DNA from: Aquifex aeolicus
GTDB lineage: Bacteria > Aquificota > Aquificia > Aquificales > Aquificaceae
NCBI GenBank assembly: GCA_015661465.1
Contig: DQVZ01000106.1
Coordinates: 1-6,016, forward strand
Direction of reading: 5' to 3'
DNA length: 6,016 nucleotides
The translations under genes and the position numbers were made by a program. Of the stretch, positions 1-5,195 are shown piece after piece; position 1 is the first letter of the stretch, and every line of letters starts with the position of its first letter. The notes under the pieces were generated by a model, which saw nothing but the letters and a program-made list of their open reading frames with translations, searched no databases and was not told where the DNA came from.

Positions 1-381
1 AGCATTCACCACCGAAGCTCCAACACCGTGGAGTCCCCCCGAATACGTATATACTTTCTTTTCAAACTTACCCCCTGCACCCAGCATAGTAAAAACCATT
101 TCCACTGCAGGCTTCCCAGTTTCAGGGTGGATGTCTACAGGTATACCTCTACCGTCATCTTCAACTGTAACGGAGCCGTCCAAATGTATTGTAAGGGAAA
201 TATTTCTTGCATATCCTGCTACCGCTTCATCTACCGCGTTATCTAATATCTCCCAGATAAGGTGATGAAGTCCTCGCTCTCCTATATCTCCGATATACAT
301 AGCGGGACGCAGGCGAACATGTTCAAGACCTGATACGGCCTTTATTGCCTCTGCAGTGTAATCCTCTTTTTTTCTTTTCAT
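1..381 (-). CDS. gyrB: DNA gyrase subunit B, N-terminal part (gene runs off the window)
   Basis: This is the ATPase end of the type II topoisomerase subunit that, with GyrA, supercoils DNA in the cytoplasm. The start is ATG at 381 and the 127 codons to the window edge are all open. The GHKL ATP-binding fold is clear. [10 protein letters not shown] (residues 44-53) carries the general-base Glu44 and the Mg-binding Asn48, matching E. coli Glu42 and Asn46. EDDGRGIP (74-81) follows, then AGGKF (102-106) with Lys105, and the glycine-rich lid [13 protein letters not shown] (115-127). Early residues include the typical [14 protein letters not shown] segment. No Shine-Dalgarno sequence precedes the ATG; a TATAAT lies 6 nt upstream. 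The gene is divergent from atpC across 22 bp. ParE is the main alternative because the two share this domain; the rest of the gene would settle it. No frameshift or missing key residue is visible. Confidence 0.93.
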   Translation of the reverse strand, partial: MKRKKEDYTAEAIKAVSGLEHVRLRPAMYIGDIGERGLHHLIWEILDNAVDEAVAGYARNISLTIHLDGSVTVEDDGRGIPVDIHPETGKPAVEMVFTMLGAGGKFEKKVYTYSGGLHGVGASVVNA

Positions 382-387
382 TCTGAT

Positions 388-393
388 ATTATA
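388..393 (-). promoter_or_regulatory. Putative -10 element of gyrB
   Basis: A perfect TATAAT reads on the minus strand, ending 6 nt before the gyrB ATG at 381. With usual sigma-70 spacing the transcript would start at or next to the A of the ATG, giving a leaderless mRNA. I find no convincing -35 hexamer at 16-18 bp. It overlaps the opposing atpC -10 by 4 bp. The assignment is inferred from sequence only. Confidence 0.5.
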
Positions 394-395
394 CT
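390..395 (+). promoter_or_regulatory. Putative -10 element of atpC
   Basis: TATACT reads on the plus strand 8 nt before the atpC ATG at 404, so transcription would begin about 1-2 nt upstream of the start codon. The -35 position falls in a pyrimidine tract (about 364-378) inside gyrB and has no TTGACA match. The element overlaps the gyrB TATAAT on the other strand, so the two promoters probably compete or act as one symmetric site. Confidence 0.4.
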
Positions 396-403
396 AACAA
401 TTT

Positions 404-802
404 ATGATACAGGTAGAAATAGTTTCTCCACAGGGATTGCTCTACGCGGGAGAAGTTGAAAGTGTAAATGTTCCAACTGTTGAAGGAGAAGTAGGAATCC
501 TTGAAAATCACATGTTTTTAATGACCCTTCTAAAGCCCGGACTAGTGTACTTCAATGGCGACGATAAAAACGGAGTAGTTGTTACCTACGGGATTTTAGA
601 CGTAACTCCTAAAAAGGTTTTAATCCTCACAGAAGAGGGGTATGAACTCGGCAAGCTTCCTCCTGAGTCAAAACTAAGAGAAGAATTTGAAAAGGCCATC
701 AAGAAACAAGCTACCGCAGAAACTATGGAAGAGATAAAGGAGTGGGAAAAAGCAACCGAAAAAGTAAGGGCATTGCTGGATTTAGTTGAAAGGTATAGAT
801 AA
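404..802 (+). CDS. atpC: F1Fo ATP synthase epsilon subunit
   Basis: This is the central-stalk epsilon subunit of the F1 sector. It links the rotor to the c-ring and can inhibit ATP hydrolysis. The length of 132 aa is normal for the family. The N-terminal beta-sandwich (about 1-84) starts with the usual pattern IQVEIVSPQGLLYAGEVESV, followed by VPTVEGEVGIL (23-33) and MTLLKPG (40-46). Residues 85-132 form the charged two-helix C-terminal domain. The usual GILPGH turn is GILENH here. The ATG at 404 gives the canonical N-terminus; no Shine-Dalgarno sequence precedes it, consistent with a leaderless mRNA. No other ATP synthase gene is visible, so in this window atpC is detached from the usual atpAGDC cluster. 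The gene overlaps the downstream methyltransferase by 17 nt, which suggests co-transcription. Confidence 0.95.
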   Translation: MIQVEIVSPQGLLYAGEVESVNVPTVEGEVGILENHMFLMTLLKPGLVYFNGDDKNGVVVTYGILDVTPKKVLILTEEGYELGKLPPESKLREEFEKAIKKQATAETMEEIKEWEKATEKVRALLDLVERYR

Positions 803-1502
803 AAACCCATTTCCCTTCTTCAGGGGAAAAATATTTCTTTACCAGCCCCAAGACCATAAAGTTTCCGTAGACCTTATTTTGTTCCTTTCTAAAATAAGAG
901 GCGTAAAAAGGGAATCCTTGGTTATAGATTTGGGAGCCGGTTTTGGTTTCCTATCCATAGTTTTAGCAAAAAAATACAGGGTGAAAGTTATAGCAGTTGA
1001 AATTGATAAAAAGATGATAGAACTTCTTGAGGAAAATATCCGTTTAAATAAACTTAATAATTTAATAGAAGTTGTAAGAGGAGATGTTAAAAAAATACAA
1101 AACCTTTTTCCGAAACAATTTTGTGATGTTATAGTAACTAATCCTCCTTTTTATCCTTTAAACTATACATCAAAATTAAACCCTTATCATTTTGAAGTTT
1201 GGGGAACTTTAAAGGATTTTTTAAAGGCAAGCGCATATTTACTAAGAGATGGTGGGTATTTAAATATATTGATTCCCAGCTTTAGGCTCTATGAAGCTTT
1301 TAATCTTTTAGATAAAAATAATTTACCTGCAAGATTTCTAAGTTTTATATACCCCACAATAGAAAAGAAAGCAAAATTATCTATAATTACTTCAATAAAA
1401 AATATTAAAGGTCCCCTAGAATGTGATAAACCTTTGATAATTAATGAAAAAAATGGAGAATATACAGAAGAGGTAAAGAATTTACTGGAAAGTTTTCTGT
1501 AG
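786..1502 (+). CDS. TrmN6-like tRNA (adenine-N6) methyltransferase
   Basis: This 238-aa class I SAM-dependent methyltransferase resembles the TrmN6/YfiC family, whose E. coli member makes N6-methyladenosine at position 37 of tRNA1(Val). The SAM-binding motif IDLGAGFGF is at residues 47-55, the acidic residue ending strand 2 is Glu72 (AVEID), and the catalytic amino-methylase tetrad NPPF is at 119-122. The N-terminal stretch FLYQPQDHKVSVDLILF and the C-terminal YTEEVKNLLESF both fit the family. A stop codon lies directly upstream, so TTG at 786 is the only ordinary start that keeps the whole domain; a GGA 5 nt before it is a weak ribosome site. The start lies inside atpC, suggesting translational coupling. 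The gene is much more AT-rich than its neighbours, for example 14 G+C in 1021-1080. The adenine-methylase family is well supported, but the exact tRNA target is inferred. Confidence 0.82.
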   Translation: MKGIDKNPFPFFRGKIFLYQPQDHKVSVDLILFLSKIRGVKRESLVIDLGAGFGFLSIVLAKKYRVKVIAVEIDKKMIELLEENIRLNKLNNLIEVVRGDVKKIQNLFPKQFCDVIVTNPPFYPLNYTSKLNPYHFEVWGTLKDFLKASAYLLRDGGYLNILIPSFRLYEAFNLLDKNNLPARFLSFIYPTIEKKAKLSIITSIKNIKGPLECDKPLIINEKNGEYTEEVKNLLESFL

Positions 1503-1513
1503 AAAAATATGTG

Positions 1514-1519
1514 TATAAT
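1514..1519 (+). promoter_or_regulatory. Putative -10 element of the DUF507 gene
   Basis: A perfect TATAAT lies 8 nt before the ATG at 1528, just after the stop codon of the methyltransferase gene. It would start transcription about 2 nt before the ATG. TATAATG is repeated at 1524-1530, where its ATG is the start codon. No good -35 is seen, and the 25-bp gap also allows read-through from upstream, so an independent promoter is only plausible. Confidence 0.4.
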
Positions 1520-1527
1520 GTTCTATA

Positions 1528-2079
1528 ATGAGGTTACCTGATAGGTTAATAGAAGCTATAGGAGAATCTATAGTAGAAGAACTTGCCAATAAAGAAAAAA
1601 TTTTAGAACTCGATGACCCATTAATATTTAAGAAAAAGATAATAAGAATATTTAAAGATGCAATTGAAGAGGAAAAAAAGCTTGAAGAAAAAGCTAAAGA
1701 GGTTTTAAAACAAAATCTGGACATCCTTGAAAAGGAAAATATAGACTACAGAACTGCATTTTTAGCAGTAAAGAAAAAGTTAGCGGAAGAAATGGATATT
1801 AATATTGATAAAAGAGAAAGATTAAATCAGATAATTAATAGGATTATGAACTTAATAATGGAAGATGAAAGTGTAGAAATTTACGAGGACCCTCCGGTAA
1901 TAAGAAGAAGGATAAGGGAGATAGTCCTTGGTGCATTGAAGATAGAAGAGGAAATAGAAAGGGAAGTAAGAAAGAGAATTAAAAAGTATTCGAGGGATAT
2001 ACTTGAGGGCAGCCCAGAGTGGAATATCCTTTGGAAAAGGATATATGAAGACGAATTGAGAAAGAGAGGATTAGCTTAA
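1528..2079 (+). CDS. DUF507 family protein with two tandem repeats
   Basis: This 183-aa, highly charged, predicted all-helical cytoplasmic protein fits the DUF507 family (PF04368), whose function is unknown to me. It contains an internal duplication: residues about 5-88 align with 97-180 at an offset of 91-92. Matching landmarks are DRLIEAI with ERLNQII, DDP (29-31) with EDP (120-122), KKKIIR (35-40) with RRRIRE (126-131), and the Glu/Lys-rich helix around AIEEEKKLEE with the one around ALKIEEEIER. No signal peptide, membrane segment, cysteine cluster or catalytic motif is visible. The ATG at 1528 is preceded by TATAAT rather than a Shine-Dalgarno sequence. Base composition is AT-rich, like the preceding methyltransferase gene. 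The stop codon overlaps the stop of the convergent M23 peptidase gene. The family call rests on pattern recognition, so it is less certain than the reading frame. Confidence 0.75.
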   Translation: MRLPDRLIEAIGESIVEELANKEKILELDDPLIFKKKIIRIFKDAIEEEKKLEEKAKEVLKQNLDILEKENIDYRTAFLAVKKKLAEEMDINIDKRERLNQIINRIMNLIMEDESVEIYEDPPVIRRRIREIVLGALKIEEEIEREVRKRIKKYSRDILEGSPEWNILWKRIYEDELRKRGLA

Positions 2080-2651
2080 GGAAGAAAAAGTATAGGGTTT
2101 TGTCTTATACCGTACTTTAAAACTTCATAATGTAAGTGAGGTCCCGTGGATCTTCCCGTGTTTCCCACGTATCCTATCACTTTTCCTTTTGCAACTACTT
2201 CTCCTACACTCACCTCTCTTCCAGACATGTGAGCGTAAACAGTTGTATATCCGTAGCCATGATATATAACTACTACGTACCCATATCCTCTTACATATCC
2301 GCTAAAAATAACTATTCCGTCCGCTGTAGCTACTATAGGTGTTCCTATAGGAGCAGCTATATCTATCCCGGCATGAAACTCTTTATATCTCTTTCTTCTC
2401 CTCCACCCGAAATCTGAAGTAACAACTCCTACCACAGGCCAAATGCTAGGTCTGGCTTCATCCGGAGTTTTTAGATTCTGCAAAATTTCCTTATAAATTC
2501 CAGGAATTTTCTTCTCTATCTGTTCTAAATTTAATACCTCTTCCTCATCAAACAAACTGGGTTCCGGGGGAACACTCCATCTATAGGTTGAAAAGGGAAA
2601 GGAGAGAAGCGTAAAAAAAAAGCAACTAAGTAGTAGAGCTCTCTTCGTCAA
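2076..2651 (-). CDS. Secreted M23 (LytM-type) peptidoglycan peptidase
   Basis: This is a zinc metallopeptidase of family M23, expected to cut peptide cross-links of peptidoglycan or to regulate such enzymes in the periplasm. With a TTG start at 2651 it is 191 aa. A basic start (TKR) and a hydrophobic stretch at about 5-20 form a signal peptide or N-terminal anchor. An acidic linker follows, then the M23 domain at about 74-191. The zinc and catalytic residues are all present: His93 and Asp97 in FHAGIDIAAP, His141 in AHMS, and His172 and His174 in GPHLHYEV, so it is probably active rather than a degenerate EnvC/NlpD-type factor. GAGGTG lies 7 nt before the TTG, which decides the start; an upstream ATG at 2681 would add 10 residues but has a poorly spaced site. 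It overlaps bpsA by 26 nt and is probably co-transcribed with it. No coiled coil or LysM/SH3 domain is seen. Confidence 0.88.
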   Translation of the reverse strand: MTKRALLLSCFFFTLLSFPFSTYRWSVPPEPSLFDEEEVLNLEQIEKKIPGIYKEILQNLKTPDEARPSIWPVVGVVTSDFGWRRRKRYKEFHAGIDIAAPIGTPIVATADGIVIFSGYVRGYGYVVVIYHGYGYTTVYAHMSGREVSVGEVVAKGKVIGYVGNTGRSTGPHLHYEVLKYGIRQNPILFLP

Positions 2652-3693
2652 GGTAGAACACCTCGTCGGATATGGGTTCATTCCACCTTTTGAATCCCGG
2701 AAGAGTCTCTATTCTATACCAAGCAGATCTGTACCATATATCGGTTGGATTCTTCTTTACAGGAGCTATTTGAGCGGCACGTGTTTCGGGGTGATACTCC
2801 CAATTCATATAGTGGTTAAAGTCCTGAACAATGTCTGTAATAACCACACCGTATTCATTTATAAGTGTTTCTTGAAACTCTTTCCATCTAAATATAGAAC
2901 TGTCCCTGAGAGTCAGTCCAAAATATCCCGCACAGCCGGCGTCTTTAAGTGTAGCTATTCCCCTTCCTATAAATGCTCTAAATGCCGCAAAAGTTTCAGG
3001 AGGGTCGGTGATAAATACATCAAACTTTCCTAAGAAGTCTTCAGTATAAGGATTTCTTAAATCCCATACCATAGCCTCTGCATTGTCTATCCCGAGATCC
3101 TTTATTATCCTATTGTCAAAGTCTATAAGTCTTTCATCTATATCTATAATTACAACCCTTTTTGCTTTTCTTGTTAAAGCTATGGCAAGTCCAGTTAAAT
3201 CATCTTCCGCACCCATTACGATAACTTCTTTACCTCTTAGGTCTCCCCTACTATCGAGGAAGAGGACTCTGGATATAGTTGTTTCCGGTGTGACGCTTCC
3301 TTGGTCGTATTGCTGAACGGGAGTAGGTCTATCTTTTGCTATTTCAACAAAGGTTCTGTAAAGTTCTTTATCACCGTAGAAGGGAATACCTCTTCCTTCA
3401 CATGCTGAACAACTGTAATCTTCAAAACTTTCAATACCAAGTTCTTTTACCAGGTCAATACCTTTTTGGGTAAGAAGAATATTATCGTTTTCGTCTATGA
3501 ATACGTAACCTTCACTTAAAAGTCGCTTAATAATTCCGGAAGCTGCAGGTACAGGCAAATCCGAATAATCTACAACTTTCCAGAAGTCTCCGGTTTTTAA
3601 AAGAGCTTGAATTACTCTTTCAACATTTCTCGCGTGAAGTCTTACTTTAGTTTCTTCATAAACTTCTTTTGCTATTTGCTGAAGAACCGTCAA
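2626..3693 (-). CDS. bpsA: N4-bis(aminopropyl)spermidine synthase (branched-chain polyamine synthase)
   Basis: The BpsA family (PF01861, formerly DUF43) uses decarboxylated S-adenosylmethionine to add aminopropyl groups to the internal nitrogen of spermidine, giving a quaternary branched polyamine linked to growth at high temperature. The protein is 355 aa from the TTG at 3693, close to the length I recall for the Thermococcus enzyme (about 350 aa). Residues 1-80 form a winged-helix-like N-terminal domain. A CSACEG cysteine pair lies at 95-100. DQGSVTPET (130-138), the acidic GAEDDLTG (161-168), the strand VVIIDIDERLI (180-190) and TDPPET (229-234) mark the catalytic Rossmann-type domain. GGAGGTGA ends 4 nt before the TTG and settles the start; an upstream in-frame TTG at 3750 would add 19 residues ahead of this site and is unlikely. 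The M23 gene overlaps its 3' end. The family is clear, while the exact polyamine product is inferred. Confidence 0.9.
   Translation of the reverse strand: MTVLQQIAKEVYEETKVRLHARNVERVIQALLKTGDFWKVVDYSDLPVPAASGIIKRLLSEGYVFIDENDNILLTQKGIDLVKELGIESFEDYSCSACEGRGIPFYGDKELYRTFVEIAKDRPTPVQQYDQGSVTPETTISRVLFLDSRGDLRGKEVIVMGAEDDLTGLAIALTRKAKRVVIIDIDERLIDFDNRIIKDLGIDNAEAMVWDLRNPYTEDFLGKFDVFITDPPETFAAFRAFIGRGIATLKDAGCAGYFGLTLRDSSIFRWKEFQETLINEYGVVITDIVQDFNHYMNWEYHPETRAAQIAPVKKNPTDIWYRSAWYRIETLPGFKRWNEPISDEVFYLDEESSTT
2659..2664 (-). promoter_or_regulatory. Ribosome binding site of the M23 peptidase gene
   Basis: GAGGTG reads on the minus strand and ends 7 nt before the TTG at 2651. It lies within the last codons of bpsA, so the site and the overlap point to coupled translation. 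It favours the TTG over the upstream ATG at 2681. Confidence 0.6.
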
Positions 3694-3697
3694 TCCT

Positions 3698-3705
3698 TCA
3701 CCTCC
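3698..3705 (-). promoter_or_regulatory. Strong Shine-Dalgarno site of bpsA
   Basis: GGAGGTGA reads on the minus strand and ends 4 nt before the TTG start codon at 3693 (7 nt counted from GGAGG). It is the strongest ribosome site in the window and pairs with a weak start codon. Confidence 0.75.
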
Positions 3706-3727
3706 GTGGGATTTTAGCAAAAAGCAT

Positions 3728-3733
3728 ATTATA
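3728..3733 (-). promoter_or_regulatory. Putative -10 element of bpsA
   Basis: A perfect TATAAT on the minus strand lies in the 79-bp divergent spacer. It would start transcription near 3721 and give a leader of about 28 nt that includes the Shine-Dalgarno site. No good -35 hexamer is found at 16-18 bp, so the call rests on the -10 and its position. Confidence 0.45.
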
Positions 3734-3754
3734 AATGAATTTTTAACCAAATTT

Positions 3755-3760
3755 TAAACT
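3755..3760 (+). promoter_or_regulatory. Weak candidate -10 element of phoH
   Basis: TAAACT lies 12 nt before the phoH ATG at 3773, in a stretch made almost wholly of A and T, and would give a leader of about 6 nt. There is no Shine-Dalgarno sequence and no clear -35. Other AT-rich hexamers nearby are possible, so this is tentative. Confidence 0.25.
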
Positions 3761-3772
3761 AAATTAATATAC

Positions 3773-4819
3773 ATGGAAAAAGTTTTAGTAGAAGAAAGAA
3801 TCGATTTAGGGAAATACGATGAGAGGTTCTATGCTATAGTAGGAAGGGGAGATGAGAACATAAAGTTTTTTACGAAATTCTTCGATGTAAGAATAGTTCC
3901 CAGGGGAACTGAATTAATCATTAAGGGGGAAGAAGAAAGGGTAAGAAGTTTTATTAACTTTTTAAAGGCTGTTTTGAAACGCCTTCAACATGAAAGGCTT
4001 ACCGCTGGAGATGTCAAAGAATACGCAAAGCAGTTTTTAAAGAGTATAGAAGCTTATCGGATTGAAAGTGGGCATGGTAAAGAAGAAAAGGAATTAGAAG
4101 AAGAAGTTATCTTAATAACCCATAGAAAAAAAGCTATAGTTCCTAAAACAGAAACCCAGAGGAAGTATGTTGAAGCTATAAAGGAAAATGACATTGTTTT
4201 TGGTATAGGTCCTGCAGGAACAGGAAAAACATATCTCGCTATGGCTATGGCCCTTCAACATTTGAAGGAAGGAAAGGTTAATAAGATAATTCTCACAAGA
4301 CCGGCTGTAGAAGCAGGTGAAAAGCTGGGATTTCTACCCGGTACAATAGCGGAGAAAGTTCATCCATATCTTACGCCTTTATACGATGCCCTTTACGATA
4401 TGGTTGATTACGACAAAGCTAGCTATATGCTCGAAAGGAACATTATAGAGATTGCTCCGCTTGCTTTCATGAGAGGGAGGACTCTTAATGACGCGTTTAT
4501 TATACTTGACGAAGCCCAAAACGCTACACGTGACCAGATGAAAATGTTTCTCACAAGAATAGGTTTCGGTTCCAAAGCTGTAATTACGGGAGATGTAACC
4601 CAAATAGACCTTCCAAAGAAAAAGGAATCAGGATTAATTGAAGCCATTCAAGTTCTGCAAGGAATTGAAGGGATAGAATTCATCTTCTTTAAACAAGGTG
4701 ATGTTGTAAGACACCCTATAGTTGCTAAGATTATTAATGCATATGAACAATATGAGAAATCCAGAGAACAGAGTTCTGGTAAAACTCAAGAAGAGGAAGA
4801 TAAAAAAGAAAATTCTTGA
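3773..4819 (+). CDS. phoH: PhoH-like ATPase (YbeZ type)
   Basis: This is a 348-aa cytoplasmic P-loop ATPase of the PhoH/YbeZ family, related to the core of superfamily 1 helicases and linked to RNA metabolism together with YbeY. An N-terminal domain (about 1-100) resembles the KH-like region of this family. The ATPase follows with Walker A GPAGTGKT at 146-153 (Lys152), TRPAVEAGEKLGFLPG at 175-190, Walker B IILDEAQN at 243-250, the motif TGDVTQIDLP at 272-281, and RHPIVAKI near 313-320. All motifs are intact. Residues about 325-348 form a charged, low-complexity tail whose codons overlap ybeY. The start is ATG at 3773 and no Shine-Dalgarno sequence is seen. It is the first gene of a phoH-ybeY pair, an arrangement common across bacteria, and is divergent from bpsA. 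The precise RNA substrate is not known from the sequence. Confidence 0.95.
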   Translation: MEKVLVEERIDLGKYDERFYAIVGRGDENIKFFTKFFDVRIVPRGTELIIKGEEERVRSFINFLKAVLKRLQHERLTAGDVKEYAKQFLKSIEAYRIESGHGKEEKELEEEVILITHRKKAIVPKTETQRKYVEAIKENDIVFGIGPAGTGKTYLAMAMALQHLKEGKVNKIILTRPAVEAGEKLGFLPGTIAEKVHPYLTPLYDALYDMVDYDKASYMLERNIIEIAPLAFMRGRTLNDAFIILDEAQNATRDQMKMFLTRIGFGSKAVITGDVTQIDLPKKKESGLIEAIQVLQGIEGIEFIFFKQGDVVRHPIVAKIINAYEQYEKSREQSSGKTQEEEDKKENS

Positions 4820-5195
4820 AGAGTGGGCTAAGGAAGCTCTTTCCTCCCTCGGTCTTAAAGGTGTAGAACTTTCCATTTATATAACGGACGATTTAGAAAT
4901 TCAAGAGTTAAATAAAGTTTATCGTGGAAAAGATGGACCTACAGACGTTCTATCCTTTCCTCTTAATGAAATCTTTAACGGCTATAAAATACTTGGAGAT
5001 ATAGTAATCTCTCAAGATACTGCAGAAAAACAAGCTAAAGAATTCGGACACACTTTAGAAGAAGAGGTTAAAAGACTCATCGTACACGGCATAATCCACC
5101 TTCTGGGATACGACCACGAAAAAGGCGGAGAAGAAGAAAAAAAGTTTTATTCTCTTGAGGGCTATGTGCTGAGAAGACTTTCAAATGCCTTGTAA
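4743..5195 (+). CDS. ybeY: Endoribonuclease YbeY (16S rRNA maturation factor)
   Basis: YbeY is a zinc-dependent single-strand endoribonuclease that takes part in 16S rRNA 3'-end processing and ribosome quality control. The H3xH5xH zinc motif is complete in [12 protein letters not shown], with His115, His119 and His125. The conserved strand [18 protein letters not shown] lies at 57-73 and GDIVIS at 85-90. ATG at 4743 gives 150 aa, a typical length; as I recall, the Aquifex aeolicus protein of known structure is also about 150 aa. ATG 4737 and ATG 4752 are in-frame alternatives and none has a Shine-Dalgarno sequence, so the start is uncertain by a few codons. The gene overlaps phoH by 77 nt in another frame, suggesting coupled translation, and its 3' end overlaps lipA on the opposite strand by 34 bp. 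Residues 10-25 are unusually Lys/Arg-rich. Confidence 0.94.
   Translation: MNNMRNPENRVLVKLKKRKIKKKILEEWAKEALSSLGLKGVELSIYITDDLEIQELNKVYRGKDGPTDVLSFPLNEIFNGYKILGDIVISQDTAEKQAKEFGHTLEEEVKRLIVHGIIHLLGYDHEKGGEEEKKFYSLEGYVLRRLSNAL

Noticed and set aside
28..246. Open frame of 72 codons on the plus strand
   Set aside because: It is antisense to the clear GyrB ATPase domain and its translation is cysteine- and tyrosine-rich with no recognisable motif.
2087..2118. Hairpin AAAGTA/TACTTT as an intrinsic terminator for the M23 gene
   Set aside because: The stem is six mostly A/T pairs with a long loop. A T-rich run follows on the minus strand, but the stem is too weak to support the call.
2136..2417. 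93-codon plus-strand frame rich in Ser and Tyr
   Set aside because: It lies opposite the M23 catalytic domain, and its composition reflects the reverse of those codons.
2592..2651. Lipoprotein signal (LLSC) in the M23 peptidase
   Set aside because: The cysteine is only about 10 residues from the start and sits within the hydrophobic stretch, too early for a normal lipobox.
2652..2681. ATG at 2681 as the M23 peptidase start
   Set aside because: Its AGGTG lies only 2 nt from the ATG, whereas GAGGTG is ideally placed for the TTG at 2651. It remains possible.
2770..3316. Two plus-strand frames opposite bpsA (2770-3033 and 3083-3316)
   Set aside because: bpsA is intact across this region with family motifs, and the antisense translations have no domain features or ribosome sites.
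3694..3750. Longer bpsA start at the TTG at 3750
   Set aside because: The extra 19 codons would translate through the predicted -10 and the GGAGGTGA ribosome site, which clearly serves the TTG at 3693.
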